NCBI RefSeq assembly: GCF_001541095.1
Contig: NZ_LMXH01000001.1
Span: 438,385-502,384 of the forward strand
DNA: 64,000 nucleotides
Direction: 5' to 3'
From: Paenibacillus sp. FJAT-26967
GTDB taxonomy: Bacteria > Bacillota > Bacilli > Paenibacillales > NBRC-103111
This document shows, in pieces, positions 7,568-16,374 of the stretch. A program made the position numbers and the translations under genes. Every line of letters begins with the position of its first letter. Positions within the stretch are counted from its first letter, which is position 1. A model generated the notes under the pieces. That model was not told the origin of the DNA, did not search any database, and saw nothing but the letters and a program-made list of their open reading frames with translations.

Positions 7568-8404
7568 CTATTCTGAGTGGCTGTCCTGAGGTGCCAGCTG
7601 GCTCCAGGTGGCGCGCGTGTAGGCGAGCCGCATACCCAGGCGTTCCATATTGTTCTGGCTCGTTGAGCCGAAGCCTGCTTGAGCTGCCACGATACGGCAC
7701 CCGGCTTTAGCCGCTACGTGCATCCGCGTCTGAAGCATGGCCGTCTGCAGGCCGCGGCCTCTGAATTCGGGCAGAGTAGCCGCGAGCGTACAAGAAGCGA
7801 CTTCACCGTCGATATGCATGACACTTACACCTGCCGGGTGCCCGTCGACATAACCAAGGAAGAAGCGCCAGCCGGGGCGGTCGAAGAGCACGATATTGTT
7901 GTCGATAAAGTGCTGCGTGCCGCCAGGGTCCATCCCTGTACCTGAGCAGTGCAAGGCGCCGTACAATCCGAACTGCTCTCTGCGGGTGATAAGCTCAATA
8001 TGGATGTGAGGAGGCAGTACGGGCGCTATAGCCTCGGGGACACCGTACAAGCAAGAATGGAACCCGTCCTGAAAGTATCCTCTCTCAGCCAGAGCGCGGG
8101 TTACCGTGGCGTTCGTTTTTCCGGGAATTAGTTCGAAGGTGCAGGCTCGTCCACGCTGCTTATAGAAGGCTAGAAGCGGGTCCAGCTGGTCCAGATCATC
8201 CGGTCCCAATCCCTTTACTGTATTAAAAATCGGCCAAGGCATCTGCCGGACATAATAGGCCGTGGCTCCGCCGAATCGGGCGATCTCCGCTCCCATCGGG
8301 TTGCCTTCGCGTTCACGGATTCCTTGAATTCTCGAGGTGACAAAGCGGATTTCTGCCAATTCCAGGCCCTCCGCTAAGGATTGGGTGACTAAGGGGAATT
8401 TCAT
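7568..8404 (-). CDS. GNAT family N-acetyltransferase
   Basis: The 278-aa protein has a C-terminal GNAT domain: a substrate strand (AGVSVMHIDGEVASCTLAATLPEFRGR region) leading into the acetyl-CoA binding motif RGRGLQTAML, then helix and strand with AGCRIVAAQAGFGSTSQNNMERLGM, the usual SxxxyxklGF end. The N-terminal 130 residues form an extra domain without a clear signature, giving about twice the normal GNAT length. The acceptor substrate is unknown. The ribosome site GAGGATG precedes the ATG at 8404. It lies behind the nitroreductase gene but a terminator separates the two. Confidence 0.85.
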   Translation of the reverse strand: MKFPLVTQSLAEGLELAEIRFVTSRIQGIREREGNPMGAEIARFGGATAYYVRQMPWPIFNTVKGLGPDDLDQLDPLLAFYKQRGRACTFELIPGKTNATVTRALAERGYFQDGFHSCLYGVPEAIAPVLPPHIHIELITRREQFGLYGALHCSGTGMDPGGTQHFIDNNIVLFDRPGWRFFLGYVDGHPAGVSVMHIDGEVASCTLAATLPEFRGRGLQTAMLQTRMHVAAKAGCRIVAAQAGFGSTSQNNMERLGMRLAYTRATWSQLAPQDSHSE

Positions 8405-8454
8405 CTTGCATCCTCATTTCTTCTGCTTGCTGATCAATTGATTCTTTGTTCCAA

Positions 8455-8493
8455 AATAAAGCCTCCCGGTTTCCGGATTGGAATAGGGGAGGC
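8455..8493 (-). terminator. terminator of the nitroreductase gene
   Basis: On the minus strand GCCTCCC pairs with GGGAGGC and is followed by TTTATTTT. Confidence 0.75.
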
Positions 8494-8512
8494 AGCTATT
8501 ACTTGAATTTTG

Positions 8513-9157
8513 CTATACGATATCCAGAATCTCATCGATTTCTTTGCGGGATAATTTGCCGGGACGTTCCTTAGGATGACCCAGGGCAATCACCATGTTG
8601 ATTTGCGCCTCATCCGGAATCGGCAGAATCTCGCGGAGGCGATGCTGGGCAAGCAGAACGGGTCCTGTCATGGGACAAGTCGCAAGACCGCGCGCGTGAG
8701 CGGCAAGCATCAGGTTCTGGGAAGCGAGGCAGGAGCTTTTGATCCCTTCTTCCGCCCAGACAGCCTCCTCCACAAACCCGATCGGATCGAATATCCGTTC
8801 ACGGAACTTGGATTCATACGGCGTGGCTAAGCAAACGATGACAACGGGAGCATCGGAGAAGGCGGTGGCATAGGGACCGAAAGATTTAACGAGCAGCTTG
8901 CCTTCACGTGCGAGTCCGCGCTCTTCGGCGGCGGCGGCACGTTTGTGAAGCTCGTCCCATGTAGCCTCTTCAATAGCTTTGATTGTATCCCGGTTCATTA
9001 CAGCGATAAATTTCCAGGTCTGTGAATTCGTATCGCTTGGAGCAAAGCGCGCGCAGTCGATTAATTCTCTGACATCCTCTACGGAAACCTCTTCGTCTGT
9101 AAACTTGCGAATACTGCGTCTTCCAAGCATGACGGTTTTAAAATCCTCATAATTCAT
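8513..9157 (-). CDS. nitroreductase family oxidoreductase
   Basis: The 214-aa protein begins with MLGRRSIRKFTDEEV, the FMN-binding RRSxRxF motif of nitroreductases, followed by ARFAPSDTNSQTWKF, matching the APSxxNxQPW motif, and ends with an ALGHPKERP segment typical of the second FMN site. Members use FMN and NAD(P)H to reduce nitroaromatics, quinones or flavins. The physiological substrate is not evident. The gene has its own promoter and terminator. Confidence 0.92.
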   Translation of the reverse strand: MNYEDFKTVMLGRRSIRKFTDEEVSVEDVRELIDCARFAPSDTNSQTWKFIAVMNRDTIKAIEEATWDELHKRAAAAEERGLAREGKLLVKSFGPYATAFSDAPVVIVCLATPYESKFRERIFDPIGFVEEAVWAEEGIKSSCLASQNLMLAAHARGLATCPMTGPVLLAQHRLREILPIPDEAQINMVIALGHPKERPGKLSRKEIDEILDIV

Positions 9158-9233
9158 CGGGTTCAGTCCCTACTTTCCACTTGAATGAGTCGGGTTTGTA
9201 AGAATTAAGACTAGGTGCTAGTATCTTCTCACA

Positions 9234-9261
9234 ATTATAGATGAATTCAAGCGGTTTGCAA
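9234..9261 (-). promoter_or_regulatory. promoter of the nitroreductase gene
   Basis: TTGCAA at 9261-9256 and TATAAT at 9239-9234 on the minus strand with a 16-base spacer. Confidence 0.65.
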
Positions 9262-9304
9262 AGAGACAGATCGGTTTGTACAGAAGACGCTAATCCGATT
9301 TTGC

Positions 9305-10399
9305 TTATTGGAGTACTACAGTATCTCCTTCGTTCAGTCCGCTTAATACTTCTGTTTTCTCGGCCGTTTCCATTCCGATCGTGATATCTCTGCGTTCCAC
9401 TCCGCTGCCCGTATCGAGCATGACGAAATGGTTCTCTTTATCCCGCTGTACCGCGATGGTCGGAACCACGAGCGCTTGCGCTTTACGGGAAGTCTCAATG
9501 GTTCCGGTCAGGCTGAGACCTGCGATCAGTTTTTCGTTAGCTTCAAGAGACACAACGACTTCAAACTGTGCGGACGAGGCGGGGTTGGCATCGCTGCTTG
9601 TTTTGGCGAATTTGGATACTTGCTTGACGGCACCTTTGAGAGTTACTCCAGGCAGAGCATCTATTTTGACGGTAACCGGCATTCCGGCCTTAATTTGAAA
9701 AACATCAAATTCTCCAACGTAGCAGAGAAGCTCAAGCTTGGACAGATCAACAATTTTACCGATCCGGTCATTTGCCTGTAGAGCTTGCGGGACTTTGGCT
9801 GAATCTTCGAACAGGAAAATTCCTGCTTCAGGAGCACGGAAGTTCGCTTTTGCCAGCATCTTCTGCTTTTCGTTTAATTGATTCTGGGCGGTTTCACGGT
9901 TCATTGTGTTCAATTGAGCCTGAATTTTGGCGCTTTCTGCATCCGCATAGCGTTTCTTGGCTTCACCCTCGGTCATACCGGCCGGATCTGAGCCTGCAGG
10001 AGCTGATCCCGCATTTTCCTGGAATTTGGCAAGCTGAGCCTCCAGGTCTTGTTTCTTGAGATTGGCCTGCATTTGAGCGATTTCATTGTCAATCGAAGAG
10101 CTATCCAGGACGAATAGAGAATCGCCTTTTTTAACCTGGGTGCCCTCGCTGACATTCCATTTGACGATATCTCCACTGAAAGGGGCATGCACCCATGTTT
10201 CTTTCTCATAAGAGGATTTCCCCTTCACTTCGATGGACCCGACCAATTCTTCACTCACTGCCTTGAATGAAAGGTTACCCATGTCTCCGGTTAAATCTCC
10301 AGGTGAAGGTCCCCCTTTGGGGTTGCTCTGTATGTAGAGGAATACACTAATACCGATTACGACGACAGCCGCAATCAGAGCCCATATTTTTTTCTTCAT
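9305..10399 (-). CDS. HlyD/MacA-type efflux adaptor protein
   Basis: The N-terminus carries a membrane anchor (KKIWALIAAVVVIGISVFLYI). Next come a first lipoyl half-motif (WVHAPFSGDIVKWNVSEGTQV region), a coiled-coil hairpin rich in Q, K and A, a second half (FRAPEAGIFLFE), and a beta-barrel domain ending in VLSGLNEGDTVVL. This is the periplasmic-adaptor architecture, used in Gram-positives by YknX-like proteins to bridge an ABC transporter and its substrate. It is the last gene of the MFS-ABC operon. I prefer the ATG at 10399; a GTG at 10414 abuts the AGGAG site and is less likely. Confidence 0.9.
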   Translation of the reverse strand: MKKKIWALIAAVVVIGISVFLYIQSNPKGGPSPGDLTGDMGNLSFKAVSEELVGSIEVKGKSSYEKETWVHAPFSGDIVKWNVSEGTQVKKGDSLFVLDSSSIDNEIAQMQANLKKQDLEAQLAKFQENAGSAPAGSDPAGMTEGEAKKRYADAESAKIQAQLNTMNRETAQNQLNEKQKMLAKANFRAPEAGIFLFEDSAKVPQALQANDRIGKIVDLSKLELLCYVGEFDVFQIKAGMPVTVKIDALPGVTLKGAVKQVSKFAKTSSDANPASSAQFEVVVSLEANEKLIAGLSLTGTIETSRKAQALVVPTIAVQRDKENHFVMLDTGSGVERRDITIGMETAEKTEVLSGLNEGDTVVLQ

Positions 10400-10416
10400 C
10401 GTGACGATTTTCACTC

Positions 10417-11823
10417 CTATTCGCGTTTGATTGCGGTTAGCGCGTCCGTGCGGGACGCCTTAACTGCGGGATATATTCCAGACAAGACGCCTGTCATAAT
10501 GGCAAAGAACATGCCGGTCGGAAGAATCCAGGAAGAGATGAATAAGATTTGGTTGTTCTCCCCGGGCTGGATCTGCCCTGTCATAAACAGGATGGCGTTA
10601 ATTCCCCAGACCACCCAATAGGACAACAGGATTCCGAGCAATCCGCCGAGCAGTCCGAGCAGAGCGGATTCGACGATGAACATGTTACGAATCTGGGCAA
10701 GATTTGCACCAAGTACTTTCATAATCCCGATCTGCCGCCGGCGCTGGTAGGTTGACATCGTCATCGCTACGACAATGGAGATGGAGGCAATAAAGAGAAT
10801 AAAAAGTCCGATTCCAAGGAATACGATCCGCATAATGACGAACTGGCCTTCCATGCGTTCTTCTTGATGGAGATTGTTTTGTGTGTTCAGCCTGAGTTTC
10901 TGGATTTGCTTCTCGACAGCCTCCAAATTGGATGTCTGATCCACTTTCACAAGTACTTCTGAATAAGATTCCTGCATAGAAACAGGTTTGCCGTCAGGAG
11001 TTTGTCCCGATGCTTGGGAAGCCTCCCGGATTTTTTTGGCCAGCGCATGAGAGATATAGGCCTGTTTGTAATACATCACCCTGTCACTGGACATGCCGTC
11101 CGGTTTCTTAAGGACACCGGTTACGCGAACAGGTATTTGTGTCTGCTGTTTTGCTGTATTAGCCGGGTGCTCTTGCATGACGCTGATTTGTTTCTGATAA
11201 AGAGGGGTCGGGATTTTCTCCAATTCCCGCATGGCTTTCCACATTTCCTGATCATTCGGATTCTGCTGCATTTGCTTGCGCCTGTTTTTCTCACCCTGTT
11301 CATCGAAAAGTCCCATGGCAGCCCCGGGAGAAATGATGATGGTATTCTCGACGTCCGAAGGTCCGCCCTGCTGGAATTCGTTTCCGAATTTAACGAGTGT
11401 ATCGAGGTCCGTGGCAATGAGTTCGAAATTACCGGTTTTTCCGTCATCTAAGGTGAAATAATAATGTCCCATCCGCTGGAAGCTGGCGACTGCTTTTACA
11501 TGAGGCAGTCCCCGGATGAGGTCCAGCTTCTGATTTGTAATAGCATTCGGGGAAGCGGCAGTGGAAGACGCACCGGCGGAACCTTGAGAATCGCCCCCTG
11601 CTGCCTGGCCCTGATTATTTTCTTCGTTGCGGATCGTAATCTCATCGGTCTTGAGGAAAGATTTCATTTCTTTGTCTGTGTAATAGGCGGCCGATTCTCC
11701 AACGGCCAGAGCGACTATGATGGCTGCCGAACCGATTGATATGCCCAGTGCGCACAAAGCCGTTACAACTTTACGCCGGTTGAGCTGATCCCAGCTGAGG
11801 CGCATGTAATCACGCAGTTTCAC
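10417..11823 (-). CDS. MacB/FtsX-type ABC transporter permease
   Basis: The 468-aa protein has a first helix near residues 20-40 (ALCALGISIGSAAIIVALAVG), a large extracytoplasmic domain of about 280 residues rich in Q and N, then three C-terminal helices, the last preceding PAVKASRTDALTAIKRE. The segment MSTYQRRRQIGIMKVLGA is the cytoplasmic coupling motif of FtsX/MacB permeases. Such permeases work by mechanotransmission in exporters of peptides or antibiotics. Its start overlaps the ATPase stop by 4 bases, so translation is coupled. YknZ-like function in peptide-toxin resistance is a guess. Confidence 0.92.
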   Translation of the reverse strand: MKLRDYMRLSWDQLNRRKVVTALCALGISIGSAAIIVALAVGESAAYYTDKEMKSFLKTDEITIRNEENNQGQAAGGDSQGSAGASSTAASPNAITNQKLDLIRGLPHVKAVASFQRMGHYYFTLDDGKTGNFELIATDLDTLVKFGNEFQQGGPSDVENTIIISPGAAMGLFDEQGEKNRRKQMQQNPNDQEMWKAMRELEKIPTPLYQKQISVMQEHPANTAKQQTQIPVRVTGVLKKPDGMSSDRVMYYKQAYISHALAKKIREASQASGQTPDGKPVSMQESYSEVLVKVDQTSNLEAVEKQIQKLRLNTQNNLHQEERMEGQFVIMRIVFLGIGLFILFIASISIVVAMTMSTYQRRRQIGIMKVLGANLAQIRNMFIVESALLGLLGGLLGILLSYWVVWGINAILFMTGQIQPGENNQILFISSWILPTGMFFAIMTGVLSGIYPAVKASRTDALTAIKRE

Positions 11824-12578
11824 CGGGTATCACCTCCAGCTTGAACATTTGCGTAAGAGGCGGCTTCAGCCGCAGCAGCGCTCTCATCGGCATAAGTGAC
11901 GCCTTCTTCGTTCTCTTCCACGAGCTTACCGTCCCGCAGCTGGATAACTCGCTGCGTCCGGCCCGCTACTTCGCGCTCATGCGTCACAATGATAAAGGTA
12001 ATTTCGAGCGTACGGTTCAAATTCAGCAGTAAATCGATAATTTCCGATTCAGTCTTAGTGTCCAGATTGCCTGTCGGCTCGTCAGCGAAGACGATGGCGG
12101 GACGGGTAATCAGCGAGCGGGCTATACTGACCCGCTGCTGCTGCCCTCCGGAGAGCTGGGAAGGGAACAATTCCGTCTTCTCCGCAAGGCCGACCTGGGC
12201 CAGCAGGGCTTTGGCGCGGTCCTTACGTTCGCTTGGCTTGATTCCCTGGAACACGAGCGGAAGCTCTACATTTTCCCGGACCGTCAGGTGTGAGATCAAT
12301 TCGTATGACTGAAAAATAAATCCGATATGATGGCGCCTGAACTCAGCGAGCTTATTCTCGCTCATGCGCTCTATCGGCTGCCCGGCAATCAGAATACTGC
12401 CTGTAGTCGGCTTCATGAGACCGGCCATCAGGTTCAGCAGGGTTGATTTACCGGAGCCGGAACTTCCGAGCAGGGCTACGATCTCTCCTTTGTTAACGGT
12501 AAAGTTAATGTCTACGAGGACGTGAGACTGTTCCGTACCGCTTTGAAAGGTATGCGAAAGCCCGCTTACCTCAAGCAT
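11820..12578 (-). CDS. ABC transporter ATP-binding protein, MacB/LolD type
   Basis: All ATPase motifs are present: Walker A GSSGSGKST near residue 38, Q-loop in IFQSYELISHLTV, signature LSGGQQQR, Walker B IVFADEPTGNLD and the switch histidine in IIVTHEREV. The C-terminal 40 residues are an alanine-rich extension. It pairs with the permease that follows with a 4-base overlap, and it overlaps the MFS gene upstream by 8 bases. Confidence 0.95.
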   Translation of the reverse strand: MLEVSGLSHTFQSGTEQSHVLVDINFTVNKGEIVALLGSSGSGKSTLLNLMAGLMKPTTGSILIAGQPIERMSENKLAEFRRHHIGFIFQSYELISHLTVRENVELPLVFQGIKPSERKDRAKALLAQVGLAEKTELFPSQLSGGQQQRVSIARSLITRPAIVFADEPTGNLDTKTESEIIDLLLNLNRTLEITFIIVTHEREVAGRTQRVIQLRDGKLVEENEEGVTYADESAAAAEAASYANVQAGGDTR

Positions 12579-13764
12579 GCGAATCCTCCTTTGAATTTGG
12601 AATTGCAGTTAATCTGGCTTCTAGGGCATTGAGCCGGGCGTGGAACACAAGAAATCCTGCCGCAGCCGTTAAGGCGAGCGCCGATCCGATCAAGTACAGC
12701 GTTTTGCTGCCGTAATCTGCAAATAGGTATCCTCCGAATCTTCCGCTGACGATTCCTGCGATGCTGGACCAGGTGATAGCGAATATCGCTTGTCCCGAAG
12801 CCCGGTATTGGTCGGGTATTACCCGCGTCAGGTAGCGCAGCGCAGTGACAAGGAACACGCCGAATGTGACGCTGTGCATCATTTGGGCAACCATGACCCA
12901 GGCGGTTTGATCGGAGAGGCTGACAATCAGGAACCGGATTGCATACATAAACCCGGCTACAGCCAGAAGCGGCAGTTCTTTGTACCTGTGCCCGTACTTC
13001 CCGAGGAAGAACAGCACCGGTATTTCACTAAGTGCCGAGACCATCATAGCGACGCCGACCGTCATGTCGGATGCGCCCATTTCACGCATATGCAGGGCAA
13101 GGAATCCGTCGTTGAACCGGTGGGAGATCGACATAATCAGGATAAGCAGCAGAAAGATGAGCAGACGCGGAGCGGCCAGCACCTTTCCTATCCCTTTGAA
13201 GTCGATTTTGCTTTGCGCTCCTCTTGTGTCCACAATCCCGAGAGAGAATAGTAACCCGGTCATAATAACCGCTATAGTAATAGACGAAAGCAGACTGATA
13301 TTAGTTTCTTTGAATAGCATTCCGAAAAATAAAGCGGAGAAAGCAAACCCGATGGAACCGAAAACCCGGAAGGAAGCGTAGCTTTTGCCCGTATGCCTGG
13401 AATACAGGAGAAGCTGGCTGTCGTTGAGAGATTGTCCGGGCTGCTGGAAAAAATAAAAGCCGGCCATCAGAATATAAAGCATCGTAAAAGAGTCGGTACG
13501 GAACATCGACAGAGCAAATACAAGTTGTCCGATATACAAGGTAATGAGGATCGGTTTGATTTTCTGCAGTTTATCGCTGGCAAAACCCCAGATCAGATTC
13601 GCAAAAATACTAATCATCGGGCCGATCGAGTACAGCAGACCGATCTGTTCCCTGGTATAACCGCGTGAGTCGAAGTAGAGCGGGAAGAACGAAGCGATCA
13701 GAGCCATCATCATATAATAGGAAAAGGTAAATCCGCGCAGGACGAAATCTTGCTGTGTTTTCAA
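12571..13764 (-). CDS. MFS transporter, phenylpropionate-permease-like
   Basis: A 397-aa, 12-helix protein. After the first helix comes PLYFDSRGYTREQIGLL and then the loop GFASDKLQKIKP, matching the MFS A-motif position. The overall pattern resembles the YcaD/HcaT (PPP) branch. The substrate is unknown. It is the first gene of a four-gene operon with an ABC exporter, so it may act on the same compound class. Translation starts at TTG 13764, preceded by GGGTGG. Confidence 0.85.
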   Translation of the reverse strand: MKTQQDFVLRGFTFSYYMMMALIASFFPLYFDSRGYTREQIGLLYSIGPMISIFANLIWGFASDKLQKIKPILITLYIGQLVFALSMFRTDSFTMLYILMAGFYFFQQPGQSLNDSQLLLYSRHTGKSYASFRVFGSIGFAFSALFFGMLFKETNISLLSSITIAVIMTGLLFSLGIVDTRGAQSKIDFKGIGKVLAAPRLLIFLLLILIMSISHRFNDGFLALHMREMGASDMTVGVAMMVSALSEIPVLFFLGKYGHRYKELPLLAVAGFMYAIRFLIVSLSDQTAWVMVAQMMHSVTFGVFLVTALRYLTRVIPDQYRASGQAIFAITWSSIAGIVSGRFGGYLFADYGSKTLYLIGSALALTAAAGFLVFHARLNALEARLTAIPNSKEDSHA

Positions 13765-13795
13765 CTATATCCACCCATTCTGTCTTCATATAAAA

Positions 13796-13831
13796 GCGTT
13801 CAAAAAGAAAAGACGCCGCTTAAGGGGCGTC
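13796..13831 (-). terminator. hairpin with U-rich tail at the very 5' end of the MFS-ABC transcript
   Basis: GACGCC pairs with GGCGTC around an 8-base loop and is followed on the minus strand by TTTTCTTTTT. It begins only about 8 bases after the expected transcription start, so it may act as an attenuator or as a 5' stabilising hairpin. Confidence 0.55.
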
Positions 13832-13845
13832 CTTCTGCTAGTGCT

Positions 13846-13874
13846 AGTATAATGAAGGGTTAAGACGCGTGCAA
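13846..13874 (-). promoter_or_regulatory. promoter of the MFS-ABC exporter operon
   Basis: TTGCAC at 13874-13869 and TATACT at 13851-13846 on the minus strand with exactly 17 bases between. The remaining 13875-14132 stretch holds no visible gene; it should contain the promoter of the plus-strand gene at 14133. Confidence 0.75.
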
Positions 13875-14132
13875 TTAAGCATACGGGTGTATGAGGCAGG
13901 TGGAAGGAGTGTATTTCTCTTTTTCCTTTCATTATCCAATTATATGGACGAATCCGGGTATAAAACCATGATATCTTTCCTAGTCAGCCTGCCTGGATTG
14001 AAGTAGGATAGATGTAACGGTCCACTCCAAAGATTACCGACAACTTGTAGTGGAAACGTCACGGCTGCTCATGATAAATTAGAGGGAAGGTTACATGTTG
14101 CGGTATTCGGAAATGCTGGAAGGGGTGTTCTT

Positions 14133-14447
14133 GTGACCTGCCGTTTTGTACATGATAAGCGACTGGGGATCCCTCTGCCCGAATTCGATCAAGAGTGGGA
14201 AGACTTCTCATTGGAAGAGAGAGGGGCTATCCTTCTGAAGTGGGAAACCATACGCGGGACAATTCCGGAACGGATCAAACAGCTGGAAGGATTCATCATC
14301 GCCAAACAAAATAAATTGAATGTTGAGGACGATTTCCCGACATCTTGCGCCCTCAACTATGAAATCGCTGATTTAGCGAGTACGATTAATGATCTGCACT
14401 TGTGGTTTCGCACCCATCAGAATGTGGAGAGCAAACGCCACGGATGA
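14133..14447 (+). CDS. hypothetical protein, 104 aa
   Basis: A small soluble, mostly helical protein that I do not recognise. It starts at GTG behind GAAGGGGTG. The middle (LLKWETIRGTIPERIKQLEG) reads as a helix, and the C-terminal SCALNYEIADLASTINDLHLWF as a second amphipathic helix pair; only key parts are quoted. It precedes the unknown gene at 14612 and ytpB on the same strand, with a gap of about 165 bases that contains a small CCTTGC/GCAAGG hairpin. Confidence 0.65.
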   Translation: MTCRFVHDKRLGIPLPEFDQEWEDFSLEERGAILLKWETIRGTIPERIKQLEGFIIAKQNKLNVEDDFPTSCALNYEIADLASTINDLHLWFRTHQNVESKRHG

Positions 14448-14611
14448 TATAGCGAACCGCAGTGTCTGTCCACCTGCGGGAAGGTGCGGCTGTGAGACGG
14501 ATGTCCTTGCAACCGCAAGGTGTAAAACGATTGTAATTCTGGTAAGATAGAAAGAAAAAAAGAGATTTGATCTGAAGCGCCAGGTCAGAGCCGCAGGAAG
14601 GAGTGCTTGAG

Positions 14612-15250
14612 GTGCCACCAGAAGAAGAGAAACCATCATGGATCAGGCTGATCGCCAAACCTCTGCTCGAAAGACGGCCGTCGCTCTATCCCATTGAGGA
14701 ATGGGATTCGCTCATCGATGTCCGTATCGGCAAACTCCAGGTTTCCGCATTAAGCGGAAATGACCCAGATAAGGAACCCTACGCATTGGCACTTAAGGCC
14801 GGACTGTATCTGCTGAATGAAAGCCTGGACAATAGTCATGAGATTTCTCAGGACATTACAAACGACACGGGCAGTTACTGGCACGGTCTTATGCACCGGA
14901 TGGAGGGAGATTACAGCAACGCCAAGCACTGGCTGCAAGATGTAGGCAATCATCCCATACACACGGTACTGATGACAGAAGTCCGTTCTTATCTTGAAGA
15001 GCAACCTACCCTGAATGACCTGGATCATGAAGCGATGAAGGCCAAACTTGATGTGCTCCTGACTTCACCGGAATGGAATTCTTCTGTGTTTACGGATGTG
15101 ATCGAACTACAGGTTACGCTGCTGCAGAATCCGGAGATTGATACTTGGCTGACCCATATTCAATACCTTGAAATAAAATTGCTGCTCGCATACTGCTATC
15201 GTCAGTGCTACGGAGGAGAATTGCTTGAACTCGCTGAATCTGCCAATTAA
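14612..15250 (+). CDS. hypothetical protein, helical, coupled to ytpB
   Basis: A 212-aa protein without a family I can name with confidence. SYWHGLMHRMEGDYSNAKHW in the middle looks like a repeat-helix pair of the TPR kind. The start at GTG 14612 is 8 bases from AAGGAG; another GTG at 14603 abuts the site. The stop lies 26 bases inside ytpB, so the two genes are translationally coupled and probably act in the same process. No membrane segment or signal peptide is seen. Confidence 0.75.
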   Translation: MPPEEEKPSWIRLIAKPLLERRPSLYPIEEWDSLIDVRIGKLQVSALSGNDPDKEPYALALKAGLYLLNESLDNSHEISQDITNDTGSYWHGLMHRMEGDYSNAKHWLQDVGNHPIHTVLMTEVRSYLEEQPTLNDLDHEAMKAKLDVLLTSPEWNSSVFTDVIELQVTLLQNPEIDTWLTHIQYLEIKLLLAYCYRQCYGGELLELAESAN

Positions 15251-16313
15251 CTTTTCCTTGGATATGCCACGGGGCCCGCTTAGCTTAATGTACCGCATAT
15301 ATAAGTATGTGCTTCCAGGTGTAAGGAAAGAGTTGGAAGGTTGGCGGAGTAAAGTCCGGGAAATTCCCGATGAAGAATTGAGAATGCAGGCGACAGCAAG
15401 CATAACAAGCAAACAATTTCACTGTCAGGGCGGCGCAATTTATGCTGTGGCCAATTTGCCGATGCGGCGTGTGCTGATTTCGCTTATTGTTTCCTTTCAG
15501 ACTATCAGCGATTATCTGGATAATCTATGCGACCGCAGCACCTCGCAGGACCCGGAAGATTTTCGGAGTCTCCATCAGGCGATGCTTGATGCCGTTGATC
15601 CCGAAGCTCCGCTGCATAACTACTACGCGTATCGCAGCCAGCGGGATGACAATCAATATCTGGCGGATCTTGTGAAGAACTGCCAGGCTTGTATTGCCGA
15701 GTTGCCGTCTTACGGGATGGTAGAGACGGATATCCGCTCGCTAGTTTCTCTTTACTGCGACCTTCAGGTACATAAACATATTCACCCGGAACTAAGGGAA
15801 CAGGCCTTGCTCCAGTGGTGGGAAGTGCACAGCGCGGGGTATCCCGAGCTGTGCTGGAACGAGTTCGCAGCAGCAACCGGCTCTACACTGGGTATGTTTA
15901 TGTTGTTCGTTGCTGCGTCGGATCTTTCTCTTACAGAGGAACGTGTAAAGGGAATCAGATCAGCTTATTTTCCTTATGTTTGCGGTCTTCATATTCTGCT
16001 TGATTACTTAATTGATCAGGAAGAGGACCGGATCGGCGGGGACTTGAACTTTTGCAGTTATTACCCCGATATGGACCGGACCGTTCAGCGTATCGCCTTC
16101 GCTGCCCAGCAGGCGAGGGAGAGGACTTCCCGTCTGGAGGATGCTTCTTTTCACCGGATGATTATCGAGGGACTGCTCGCGCTGTACTTATCCGACCCCA
16201 AAGTAAAGAATCAGAAGCAGGTGCGGCAAATCTCCCGCCAGCTAATGAAAGACAGTACAATCAGCAGATTGTTCTTCTGGGTCAACAGCTTATGGATCCG
16301 CAGAACCTCTTGA
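15225..16313 (+). CDS. ytpB: tetraprenyl-beta-curcumene synthase (YtpB, DUF2600, class IB terpene synthase)
   Basis: The 362-aa sequence matches the YtpB family: SFQTISDYLDNLCDR carries the first acidic motif, and LHILLDYLIDQEEDR with the following GGDLNFCSYYPD carries the second, together binding Mg2+ and diphosphate. YtpB converts tetraprenyl (C35) diphosphate to the cyclic product used to make sesquarterpenes, which are found in spores or membranes of Bacillales. Start is TTG at 15225 behind GGAGGAGAA, inside the end of the preceding gene. In Bacillus the gene is beside ytpA, which is not seen here. Confidence 0.93.
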   Translation: MNSLNLPINFSLDMPRGPLSLMYRIYKYVLPGVRKELEGWRSKVREIPDEELRMQATASITSKQFHCQGGAIYAVANLPMRRVLISLIVSFQTISDYLDNLCDRSTSQDPEDFRSLHQAMLDAVDPEAPLHNYYAYRSQRDDNQYLADLVKNCQACIAELPSYGMVETDIRSLVSLYCDLQVHKHIHPELREQALLQWWEVHSAGYPELCWNEFAAATGSTLGMFMLFVAASDLSLTEERVKGIRSAYFPYVCGLHILLDYLIDQEEDRIGGDLNFCSYYPDMDRTVQRIAFAAQQARERTSRLEDASFHRMIIEGLLALYLSDPKVKNQKQVRQISRQLMKDSTISRLFFWVNSLWIRRTS

Positions 16314-16374
16314 TTCTAATAAAGTTTGGTTTATGCTTTTACTATTGCTCACAGGCAAGCAAGGAGGAAGTTAC

